Origin: JAKEHA01 sp964560355
GTDB taxonomy: Bacteria; Krumholzibacteriota; Krumholzibacteriia; WVZY01; JAKEHA01
Assembly (NCBI GenBank): GCA_964560355.1
Contig: CAZLLI010000020.1
Coordinates: 1 to 39,144, forward strand
Reading direction: 5' to 3'
Length of the DNA stretch: 39,144 nt
The position numbers were made by a program, and so were the translations under genes. Every line of letters begins with the position of its first letter. The stretch's first letter is position 1. This document shows positions 23,707-30,298 of the stretch, in pieces. The notes under the pieces were generated by a model. The model had not been told where the DNA came from. It searched no databases and worked only from the letters and a program-made list of their open reading frames with translations.

Positions 23707-24756
23707 ATGGTGCGTCGCGCGCTCGTTCCCGTCGTTCTTGCGGTCGCGTTTGCATTTTCGTCGCACGCCGCGGCACCCCGCGCGATCGTCTTCCGCACCC
23801 AAACCATGGGCACGTGGGCGTCGCTCACGATCGTCACCGCCGACTCCGCCGCCGTCGCCGACCTCGCCTACCAGAGCCTCGTCGAGCTGCACCACGTCGA
23901 CTCCTTGATGAGCAATTGGACGCAGACCAGCGACGTCGCGCGCATCAACCGCGACGCGCCCGCGCGCGACGTCGCCGTGCACCCGGAGGTGGCGACGGTG
24001 CTCGAGCTCGCGGAGCGCGTGACGCGCGCGAGCGACGGCGCCATGGACATCACGGTCGAGCCGCTGGTGCGGCTGTGGGGATTCCTGGGCGGGCCGCGCC
24101 GCGTGCCTTCGCAAGACGAAATCACCAAGGCGCTGCGCGCGGTCGGCCCCGACAAGATTCGCTTCGACCCCGCGCGGCGCACGATCCGCTTCACCGACCC
24201 TGCCACGCGCATCGACTTGGGCGGCATCGCGAAGGGCTACGGCGTCGACCAAGTGGCGGACATGCTGCGCCGTGCGCGCGCGACCAACGCGCTCATCGAC
24301 CTATCCGGCAACATGGTCGCGCTCGGCGACGCGGCCGGCAAGCAGGGCTGGACGGTCGGCATCCGCGACCCCTCGAATCGTTTCCCCTACCTCGGCACCG
24401 TCACGCTCCACGACGAAGCCATCTCGACCTCGGGGAGCTACGAGCAATTCATCGACGCCGACGGCAAGCGCTACGGCCACATCATCGACCCGCGCACGGG
24501 ATGGCCCGCGCAGGGGTTGGTGTCGGTCACCGTCGTTTCCAAGTCGGCGACCCTGTGCGACGCGTGGGACACTGGGTTGTTCGTGCTCGGATCCGAGAAG
24601 GCGCGTGCGATCGCCAAGGCCCACGACGAGTTCGCGATCGTGGTGGTGGAGCCGCGCGACGACGGCGGCTTCGTGGTGTGGGTGGAAGCGTCCCTCCGCG
24701 ACCGTTTCAAGGTCGAAGCGGGAGCGCAGAGCACGATCGCGGTACGAACGTTCTAG
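23707..24756 (+). CDS. apbE: FAD:protein FMN transferase
   Basis: ApbE attaches FMN from FAD to a Thr or Ser of exported redox proteins. The 349-residue product has a signal peptide (ending SHAAA), then the family motifs TQTMGTWASL, SDGAMDITVEPLVRLWGF, RIDLGGIAKGYGVD, NALIDLSGNM, SGSYEQF, YGHIIDPRTGWPA and CDAWDTGLFVLG; the aspartates and threonine of the last segment are the usual Mg2+ and FAD ligands. Length is normal. It is expected in the periplasm or anchored on the inner membrane. It leads a gene series that includes DUF4266, DUF3570 and TlpA genes, a grouping seen with apbE in other bacteria. No FMN_bind, NqrB or RnfD protein is encoded in the window, so the flavin acceptor must be one of the neighbours or lie elsewhere. 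Confidence 0.95.
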   Translation: MVRRALVPVVLAVAFAFSSHAAAPRAIVFRTQTMGTWASLTIVTADSAAVADLAYQSLVELHHVDSLMSNWTQTSDVARINRDAPARDVAVHPEVATVLELAERVTRASDGAMDITVEPLVRLWGFLGGPRRVPSQDEITKALRAVGPDKIRFDPARRTIRFTDPATRIDLGGIAKGYGVDQVADMLRRARATNALIDLSGNMVALGDAAGKQGWTVGIRDPSNRFPYLGTVTLHDEAISTSGSYEQFIDADGKRYGHIIDPRTGWPAQGLVSVTVVSKSATLCDAWDTGLFVLGSEKARAIAKAHDEFAIVVVEPRDDGGFVVWVEASLRDRFKVEAGAQSTIAVRTF

Positions 24757-24962
24757 CGCACGGCCCCCGGCAGCCAATTCCCTCCCCCCTTTTACTCTGG
24801 CTTGGACCTTGCACAAGCCCTCCTCCGGTCTTTCCGTCGTGGGGTTAGCCGCGCCGGTATGCGGAGATCGAGGGCATCCAAAGATCGGCCAATGGTCGCT
24901 TGGGTGTCAACTACTCCGCGTACACCGCGCAATTTGCACGGCGGCCGGTTTGGTCTTGACCC

Positions 24963-24978
24963 ATCGCGTATACGCGAT
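24963..24978. promoter_or_regulatory. 16-base perfect palindrome, operator candidate
   Basis: ATCGCGTATACGCGAT equals its own reverse complement. It lies one base after TTGACC (24956-24961), where it would fall in the spacer of a promoter. This is a typical place and length for a dimeric repressor site. Confidence 0.45.
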
Positions 24979-25027
24979 CGGCCATGACAAGCCCCGGCGG
25001 AGGGATCGTGTCGACAATCGTGCGGAG

Positions 25028-25099
25028 CTTGTAAGCGAGTTCACGCGACGAATCGCAACTGTGACGCGCTTGTAAGCGACCTCACGCGACGACACGCAA
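25028..25099 (+). repeat. Imperfect 31-base direct repeat, operator candidate
   Basis: Copies at 25028-25058 and 25069-25099 share 27 of 31 bases, both starting CTTGTAAGCGA and ending CGCAA. Their spacing of 41 bases is close to four helical turns, which would place two bound proteins on the same face of the DNA. The second copy ends 29 bases before the cytochrome gene. Confidence 0.55.
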
Positions 25100-25128
25100 T
25101 CGGTAGTTAACGTGGACGATCACACGCT

Positions 25129-25575
25129 ATGAGAATGCACGCGGCACTTTCGGCACTCTTCGTCGGATCGACGGCCATCGCCGTCGCCTTCGCGAGCGGG
25201 TGCGACGAGGCTTCGCCGACCGACCCGACCCCGCCGTCGGGCGGGCAAACCTATGTGCTGGACTACGGTGTGTTCGCCACCACCATCGATTCGCTGTTGT
25301 CCGCGCACGGGTGCGACAACGTGACGTGCCACGGCGGCGGCATTCGCGGAACCTTCGAGTTGTCGCCCAACGGCGACAAGAACGTCCAGTTCGACTTCCA
25401 GCAGGCGCGCATGCAGGTGAACGGCACCAACCCGGTGTCGAGCCCGCTGATCATGAAGCCGCTCGCCCCCGAGTGCGGCGGTCCTGGTCACGCCGGCGGT
25501 TACGTGTTCACCGAGCTCGACGACCCCGATTACCTCGCCATCCTGGCGTGGATCGAAGCGGGTGAGTACCAATGA
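25129..25575 (+). CDS. Mono-haem c-type cytochrome-like lipoprotein (CX4CH)
   Basis: The 148-residue product has a signal peptide with lipobox FASGC (C25). The mature part contains GCDNVTCHGG at residues 61-70, a CX4CH haem-attachment motif (C62, C67, H68) in place of CXXCH. The order of later features (FELSP, SSPLIMKPLAP, HAGGYVF, DPDYLAILAWIEAG) is that of the small planctomycete-type cytochrome domain, whose distal ligand is usually a Met in the middle; M109 of LIMKPL is a candidate. It probably carries electrons in the periplasm or at the outer membrane. Its stop overlaps the next start by ATGA. The Shine-Dalgarno sequence is weak. Confidence 0.8.
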   Translation: MRMHAALSALFVGSTAIAVAFASGCDEASPTDPTPPSGGQTYVLDYGVFATTIDSLLSAHGCDNVTCHGGGIRGTFELSPNGDKNVQFDFQQARMQVNGTNPVSSPLIMKPLAPECGGPGHAGGYVFTELDDPDYLAILAWIEAGEYQ

Positions 25576-26267
25576 GCAAGCGTGTGGCCGCATTGACGTT
25601 CGCCGTCGCGACGCTCTTCGGGGCCGGCGCGGTGCGCGCGGCGGAGCCCGATTCGCTCGCGACACCGTCCGTGGTCGACACCTCGGCAACTTCTGCCGCG
25701 TCGCTCACGACCGCGCCGGTCGCGCCCGCCGACTCGAGTGCATCGAACAACGACTTGATCTACTTGGTTCCGTCGATGAAGGACGCGGGCTTTCACGTCA
25801 CCAACGACAAGGCCCGCTTCAAGCACCGCATTTCGTTCAGCCCCGCCTACGGACAGTTGGGGTCGCTGGACTTGTTCGCGTTTCGCGTCGGCTACAGCCC
25901 CAACACGTGGCTGGGCTACGAAGTGTCGTTCGGTCACAACCCGGCGTCGTCACTGCACGGGTTGCTGCACACGTTCAACGTCATCCTGCGCTATCCCCTG
26001 TCGGGGCGCTTCCAGCCGTACGGAACGCTGGGCTACGGGATGATGACGGTGTACCCGGGCCAGGCCATCAACGCCGACTCGGTGACCAAGAACGCGCTGA
26101 CCGCCGGCGGCGGCATCGAGCTTTATATCCGCGACGACGTCTCGCTGCGCGCCGAAATGCGCGGCGCCACCGTCCTCGGCCAGGAGCTTCACACCGAGGG
26201 CACCGTCGCATACGAGTACCGGGAATACACGATTGGATTCGCATTCTATAGGAGTCTGGGGAGCTAG
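25572..26267 (+). CDS. Outer-membrane beta-barrel protein
   Basis: This 231-residue product has a signal peptide ending AVRAAEP and a low-complexity Ser/Thr/Ala/Pro linker to about residue 60. Alternating strands follow (FKHRISFSPAYGQL, LFAFRVGYSPNTWLGYEVSF, FQPYGTLGYGMMTVY, ALTAGGGIELYI, VSLRAEMRGATV, TVAYEYREYTIGFAFY), consistent with an eight-strand OmpA/OmpW-like barrel. The start overlaps the cytochrome stop (ATGA), so the two are co-translated. It may help place the cytochrome at the outer membrane. Function is otherwise unknown. Confidence 0.82.
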   Translation: MSKRVAALTFAVATLFGAGAVRAAEPDSLATPSVVDTSATSAASLTTAPVAPADSSASNNDLIYLVPSMKDAGFHVTNDKARFKHRISFSPAYGQLGSLDLFAFRVGYSPNTWLGYEVSFGHNPASSLHGLLHTFNVILRYPLSGRFQPYGTLGYGMMTVYPGQAINADSVTKNALTAGGGIELYIRDDVSLRAEMRGATVLGQELHTEGTVAYEYREYTIGFAFYRSLGS

Positions 26268-26337
26268 CCGCGAATTCCGGCCGCGACGCGCGCCCGTTCG
26301 GGCGTGAATAGCGGCGGGAGGCGCCAAGGAGAGCATC

Positions 26338-28335
26338 ATGAGATTCGCAACGTTCCGAAAGACCTTCGCCTCAAGCGTCGTCACCCCGGCTCTCGCCGGC
26401 ACGCTGCTCACGCTCGTGCTGTCGGGATTCGGCTGCCGTGACAGCGCCCCCGACGACGTGATCGTCGAGGAGGAATCGACCGCGGCGATCGTCTTCGTCA
26501 AAACCAAGGGCGAAGAGACGCTCAACCGCAGCTGGGCGGAGGGCAACCTCTACAAGCTGTCGCCGATCTCGCCGGAAGGCGTGGTCACGCCCATCACGAA
26601 CTTCGTGGGCGCGGCCATCAGCGACCCGTGCGTGTCGTTCGACGGCAAGAGGATCCTCTTCTCGATGCGCCCGCCTTCAGGCGGCAACCGCAATATCTAC
26701 GAGATCAACGCCAACGGCACCGGCCTGCGCCAGGTGACGAGCGGCGGCGGTCACGACTTCGACCCGCTGTATCTGCCCGACGGACGCATTCTGTTCACGA
26801 GCTCGCGCGCGGGACACATGGACGAGTACAACCATGCGCCGGCCGAGAACATGTACATCTGCGACAACGACGGATCGAACATGCAGCAGGTCAGCTTCAA
26901 CATGAGCGACGACTTCGACCCGGCGGTGGATGCCGACGGGCATCTCGTCTACACGCGTTGGGAGCACTTCGGGACCCAGAACCGCTTCCCGCTGTTCGTG
27001 GCCAACCCCGACGGCACGGCGCCGTTCCACAAGTACGGCCCGCACAACCGCAACTTCTTCCACCCGCAGCCGACTCCGGACGGCCGCTTGATCGCCATCG
27101 AGTCGACCATGATCGAAGAGGACGCGGGCCCGATCGCAGTCTTGAAACTCGAAGCGGGTCCGGCCGACCCGTCGCAGGGCAACACGGAGTTGAACTGGAA
27201 CGTGCTGACGCCGCAGGTCAACACCGACGGCGAGCCGTGGCCGTACGGCGCCTTCAAGTACCCGTTCCCGCTCGGCGGCAACACGTACGTCGCGTCGTAC
27301 ACGCTGCCCGCCGCGCTCGAGCAGGACGTCGACTACGGTCTGTACACGTTCACGCTCAAGCAGACCGGCGCCGGCACCAGCGGCAGCCCGGCCACCATTA
27401 CCATCGAGGACTTGACGTTCCTCTACAACGATCCGGATTGGAACGAGTACGACGCGCAGCTGCTCATGCCGCATACCAAGCCGCCCGTCATCCCGTCGAC
27501 GGTCGACTTGAATCTCGACTACGGCACCATTCTCGCGAACGACATCTACAACCGCGCGCTCACCGACGGTCAGGAGGTGCCGGTCATCAACGCGACCGGC
27601 GTCGACGCCATCGACAGGCTCGCGGTCATCGTCGGCATCCCGACCGTGCAGGGCGAGATGAACGACTTCTCGGCCAACGAATTCGAGAAGCGCGCGCTGT
27701 TGGGCTTCGCGCCCATTCAGCCCGACGGCTCGTTCCGCATCCGCGTCCCGGCCAACACGCCCATCAGCTGGGCGACGCTGGACCAGCTCGACCGCGGCTA
27801 CGTGGTCAAGCGCACGTGGATCTACATGCGCCCCGGCGAAGAGATCACCAAGTGCGCGGGCTGTCACCAGGACCGCATGCTGAACCAGACCTTCAATCCG
27901 AACCCGAACCCGATCGCGGCCACGCTGCCGCCGACGGACCTGAACATTCCGCCGTCGGGTTACACGTACATCAACTATCGCGACAACATCGGTCCCATCG
28001 TCGAAGCGAAGTGTGTGTCGTGCCACCAGCCGACCTACACCTCGACCATTCCGCCCGACACGATAGCGGCGGCGGGTGATCTCGACCTCACGGCCGTGCC
28101 CGACACGACCATGGAGAACCAGATCTTCCCGCGCGGCTACGTGAACCTGTCGGGCGAGTCCGACATGGGTCCGCGCAACGTCGTCAACCCCGCGTTCCCG
28201 CGCAGCTCGCCGCTCATCGACTACGTCCTGGGCGTGGGCGAGAACGCGGATACGCACCACGACTTCTCCATGTTGAATGCCTCCGAGAAGGAGCTGTTCA
28301 ACCTGTGGGTGTTGCTCGGTGCGCAGTATCGCTAA
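26338..28335 (+). CDS. Di-haem lipoprotein related to hydrazine synthase alpha (HZS_alpha/PD40)
   Basis: The 665-residue product has AAGGAG before the ATG and a lipobox LSGFGC (C33). Residues about 80-270 are PD40/TolB-type propeller repeats (DPCVSFDGKRILFSM, NIYEINANGTGLRQVT, YICDNDGSNMQQVS). Residues about 380-505 match the hydrazine-synthase alpha middle domain pattern (QPDGSFRIRVPANTPISW, TWIYMRPGEE). Two CXXCH haem sites follow: CAGCH at 506-510 and CVSCH at 559-563. The C-terminal SPLIDYVLG...LNLWVLLGAQY-type ending is that of planctomycete-type cytochromes. Most homologues occur outside anammox bacteria and are not hydrazine synthases; true HZS needs the beta and gamma subunits, which are absent. 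A role in extracytoplasmic electron transfer or oxidation is likely. Confidence 0.88.
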   Translation: MRFATFRKTFASSVVTPALAGTLLTLVLSGFGCRDSAPDDVIVEEESTAAIVFVKTKGEETLNRSWAEGNLYKLSPISPEGVVTPITNFVGAAISDPCVSFDGKRILFSMRPPSGGNRNIYEINANGTGLRQVTSGGGHDFDPLYLPDGRILFTSSRAGHMDEYNHAPAENMYICDNDGSNMQQVSFNMSDDFDPAVDADGHLVYTRWEHFGTQNRFPLFVANPDGTAPFHKYGPHNRNFFHPQPTPDGRLIAIESTMIEEDAGPIAVLKLEAGPADPSQGNTELNWNVLTPQVNTDGEPWPYGAFKYPFPLGGNTYVASYTLPAALEQDVDYGLYTFTLKQTGAGTSGSPATITIEDLTFLYNDPDWNEYDAQLLMPHTKPPVIPSTVDLNLDYGTILANDIYNRALTDGQEVPVINATGVDAIDRLAVIVGIPTVQGEMNDFSANEFEKRALLGFAPIQPDGSFRIRVPANTPISWATLDQLDRGYVVKRTWIYMRPGEEITKCAGCHQDRMLNQTFNPNPNPIAATLPPTDLNIPPSGYTYINYRDNIGPIVEAKCVSCHQPTYTSTIPPDTIAAAGDLDLTAVPDTTMENQIFPRGYVNLSGESDMGPRNVVNPAFPRSSPLIDYVLGVGENADTHHDFSMLNASEKELFNLWVLLGAQYR

Positions 28336-28351
28336 ACGCGGAGGAAACGAC

Positions 28352-28930
28352 GTGAAGGGACGACGCAGAATCTTGCACGCGATGGCCGTTGCGCTCGCGG
28401 TCGCCGGGTTGACCGGCGACCGCGCCGCGGCCGCGACCGACGCCGGCGCGACGCTGGCGAGCCACGAGCTCGCCTCCTTCGACGGCGCCAAGACGCGGCT
28501 GTCGTCGCTGCGCGGCGACGTCGTGGTCGTGAACTTCTGGGCCACGTGGTGCGCGCCGTGCAAGAAGGAGCTCGCGCTCTTCGACCGCTGGAACGCGGAG
28601 TGGAACGGGCGCGGCGCCCGCATCGTGGCGGTCTCGATCGACAGCGACGCCAAGAAAGCACGCCGCTTCGCCGAGGACATGAAGCTGTCGCTCACGGTGT
28701 TGCACGACGGCCCCGACGGTCTCGCGCGCTCGCTCGACCTCCCGTCGGTGCCGTGCACGTACCTGCTCGATCGCGACGGTAACGTCGTGAGCGTGGTGAA
28801 GTCGAGCAACGCGAACGAGCTCGCGGTGCTCAAGTCGAAGGTGGAGTCGATGCTGGCGTCGCGCCGCACGCCGCCGCAAGCGGCGGGCATGGGGACGTCG
28901 ATCGGCACGCCGAACGGAGATTCGCGATGA
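28352..28930 (+). CDS. TlpA-type thioredoxin-fold thiol oxidoreductase
   Basis: This 192-residue exported protein starts at a GTG with CGGAGGAAA upstream. After a signal peptide (to about residue 28), the thioredoxin fold shows NFWATWCAPC with catalytic C67 and C70, VAVSIDSD, and the cis-proline region SVPCTYLLD. In the last, a Cys follows the proline, an uncommon feature. It should reduce or exchange disulfides in the periplasm, for example cysteines of apocytochromes or the CXC tail of the small lipoprotein encoded next. Its stop overlaps the next ATG (ATGA). Confidence 0.92.
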   Translation: MKGRRRILHAMAVALAVAGLTGDRAAAATDAGATLASHELASFDGAKTRLSSLRGDVVVVNFWATWCAPCKKELALFDRWNAEWNGRGARIVAVSIDSDAKKARRFAEDMKLSLTVLHDGPDGLARSLDLPSVPCTYLLDRDGNVVSVVKSSNANELAVLKSKVESMLASRRTPPQAAGMGTSIGTPNGDSR

Positions 28931-29136
28931 GACGCGCACAACGAATCGTTTTGGCGCTCGCGCTCGCGACGGCGGCCGGCTGCTCGTCGGTCCGCCCTTA
29001 CGAGAAGGAACACTTGGCCGACACCATCATGGTGGCGAACAAGGACGAAGCGATGCGCGAGCAGAAGTGGCTCGACGCCCGCGAGGGCTCGACCGGGGGC
29101 GCCGGAGGCGCCGGGGGCGGATGCGCCTGCAAGTAA
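28927..29136 (+). CDS. DUF4266 small lipoprotein with C-terminal GGGCACK
   Basis: The 69-residue product has a lipobox TAAGC (C19) followed by SSVRPYEKEHLAD, the DUF4266 signature. The mature part is about 50 residues and ends with a glycine-rich tail: EGSTGGAGGAGGGCACK, with C66 and C68 in a CXC pair just before the terminal Lys. No function is established to my knowledge. Genes of this family usually sit beside DUF3570, ApbE and thioredoxin genes, as here. The S55/T56 of EGSTGG is a possible flavinylation residue and the CXC pair a possible metal or redox site; both are inference. It overlaps tlpA by 4 bases and the DUF3570 gene by 16. Confidence 0.9.
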   Translation: MRRAQRIVLALALATAAGCSSVRPYEKEHLADTIMVANKDEAMREQKWLDAREGSTGGAGGAGGGCACK

Positions 29137-30275
29137 CGCATACGAGCACGCGAGTGCTGGTGGCGGCGACCGTCGCGGGGGCGCAGGTCGCGGCGATGGC
29201 GTCGTGCGCCCAGGCCGGCATCAGCGAGACCATGACGTCGTACCTGTTCAATTTCTATAGCGACGTCCAAGGCGTCGACGTGTACGGCCACTACGTGACG
29301 GCGGGCATCACGATGTCGAACAACGTGGGCCTGTCGTTCCAGTGGGTGCACGACCGCGTCGTGGTTCCCGCCATCGACGCGCCGCCGGGGAGCCAGGAAG
29401 CCGCCGACGCCATCACGTCGGCGAGCCGCCCCATCGCGAGCAGCGCCGACCCGTACCAGGATTACGTGAAGGTGCGCAATTCGTTCGAAGCCAGCACGAG
29501 CTATCAGGGCTACAGCGCGGGCTATTACGTCTCGCGCGAGAGCGATTACTTCGCGCAGATGGTGTCGTTCGGTTACAACCACGGCTTCCACGGCGACAAT
29601 CTCAACCTCGCGGTGGGCGCGAGCTACAGCTGGGACCACATCACGCCGCTCGAGGACGCCGACACGCAGGGCGTGCCCGAGTACCGCCGCACCACGCACT
29701 GGGACGTGACCGCCACGCAAGTGGTGACGAAGACCACGGTGCTGCGCGTGGGCGCCGAGTTCAACCGCGTCGCCGGATTGCAAGAGGACCCGTACCGCAA
29801 CGTGTACGTGGCCGGCACCAACGTGCCCGAGAATCACCCCGAGGAGCGCATGCGCCAGGACTACTTCGTGGGGTTGAGCCAGTACATCTACAACCGATCG
29901 AGCATCCGTCTCGACTATCGGTATTACAGCGACGACTGGGGCGTCACCTCGCACATGGTGGGCGTGAAGCTCAACCAGTACGTCAACGACGATTTCGTGT
30001 TCCGGTACCGCTACCGCTACTACGCGCAGCTGCCGTCGAATTTCTACCGCGCCGAGTACGTCTCGCCGGGCGGCGTCGGCGGCTATCAGACCGCCGACTA
30101 TCGCCTGGGCGATTTCGGCGCGCACTTGTTCGGCGGGCAGATCCAGTGGTACCCGCATCGACTCTTCGGTCGCTGGGGATCGCAGGCCCAGTTGACCTTC
30201 GGATACGAACGGTATTTCAACAGCAACAATTTCTCTGCGGATGTGTTCGAAACCGGTCTGCAAGTAGCGTTTTAG
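29121..30275 (+). CDS. DUF3570 outer-membrane barrel protein
   Basis: The 384-residue product starts at the ATG inside the glycine codon run of the previous gene (GGGGGCGG just upstream). It has a signal peptide ending SCAQA. The mature protein is a chain of alternating strands with many aromatic girdle residues (YLFNFYSDVQGVDVYGHY, SSIRLDYRYYSDDWGVTS, DDFVFRYRYRYYAQLPSNFY) and ends in GLQVAF, with the C-terminal Phe recognised by the BAM machinery. The pattern fits DUF3570, a family found next to DUF4266. About 16 or more strands are expected, large enough to hold a partner or plug. A role as porin or conduit for the small lipoprotein or cytochromes is inference. Confidence 0.88.
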   Translation: MRLQVTHTSTRVLVAATVAGAQVAAMASCAQAGISETMTSYLFNFYSDVQGVDVYGHYVTAGITMSNNVGLSFQWVHDRVVVPAIDAPPGSQEAADAITSASRPIASSADPYQDYVKVRNSFEASTSYQGYSAGYYVSRESDYFAQMVSFGYNHGFHGDNLNLAVGASYSWDHITPLEDADTQGVPEYRRTTHWDVTATQVVTKTTVLRVGAEFNRVAGLQEDPYRNVYVAGTNVPENHPEERMRQDYFVGLSQYIYNRSSIRLDYRYYSDDWGVTSHMVGVKLNQYVNDDFVFRYRYRYYAQLPSNFYRAEYVSPGGVGGYQTADYRLGDFGAHLFGGQIQWYPHRLFGRWGSQAQLTFGYERYFNSNNFSADVFETGLQVAF

Positions 30276-30298
30276 CGGACCAAACAAAGGAGCCGGGT

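Larger units (their letters stand above)
24757..25128 (+). other. 372-base gap between apbE and the cytochrome cluster
   Basis: No convincing gene is present: two short open frames on opposite strands have no ribosome-binding site and no recognisable product. Base composition is less GC-rich than in the neighbouring genes. The region holds a TTGACC at 24956-24961 directly before a 16-base palindrome, and an imperfect 31-base direct repeat further on. I read it as a regulatory region; I could not place a -10 box with confidence. Confidence 0.6.

Noticed and set aside
24802..25095. Two short overlapping open frames in the apbE-cytochrome gap
   Set aside because: No ribosome-binding site, no homologous motif and Arg-rich chance composition; the region looks regulatory.
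26338..28335. Annotation as a true hydrazine synthase and anammox metabolism
   Set aside because: Only the alpha-like part is present; beta and gamma subunits and hydrazine dehydrogenase are absent, and the family is widespread in organisms without anammox.
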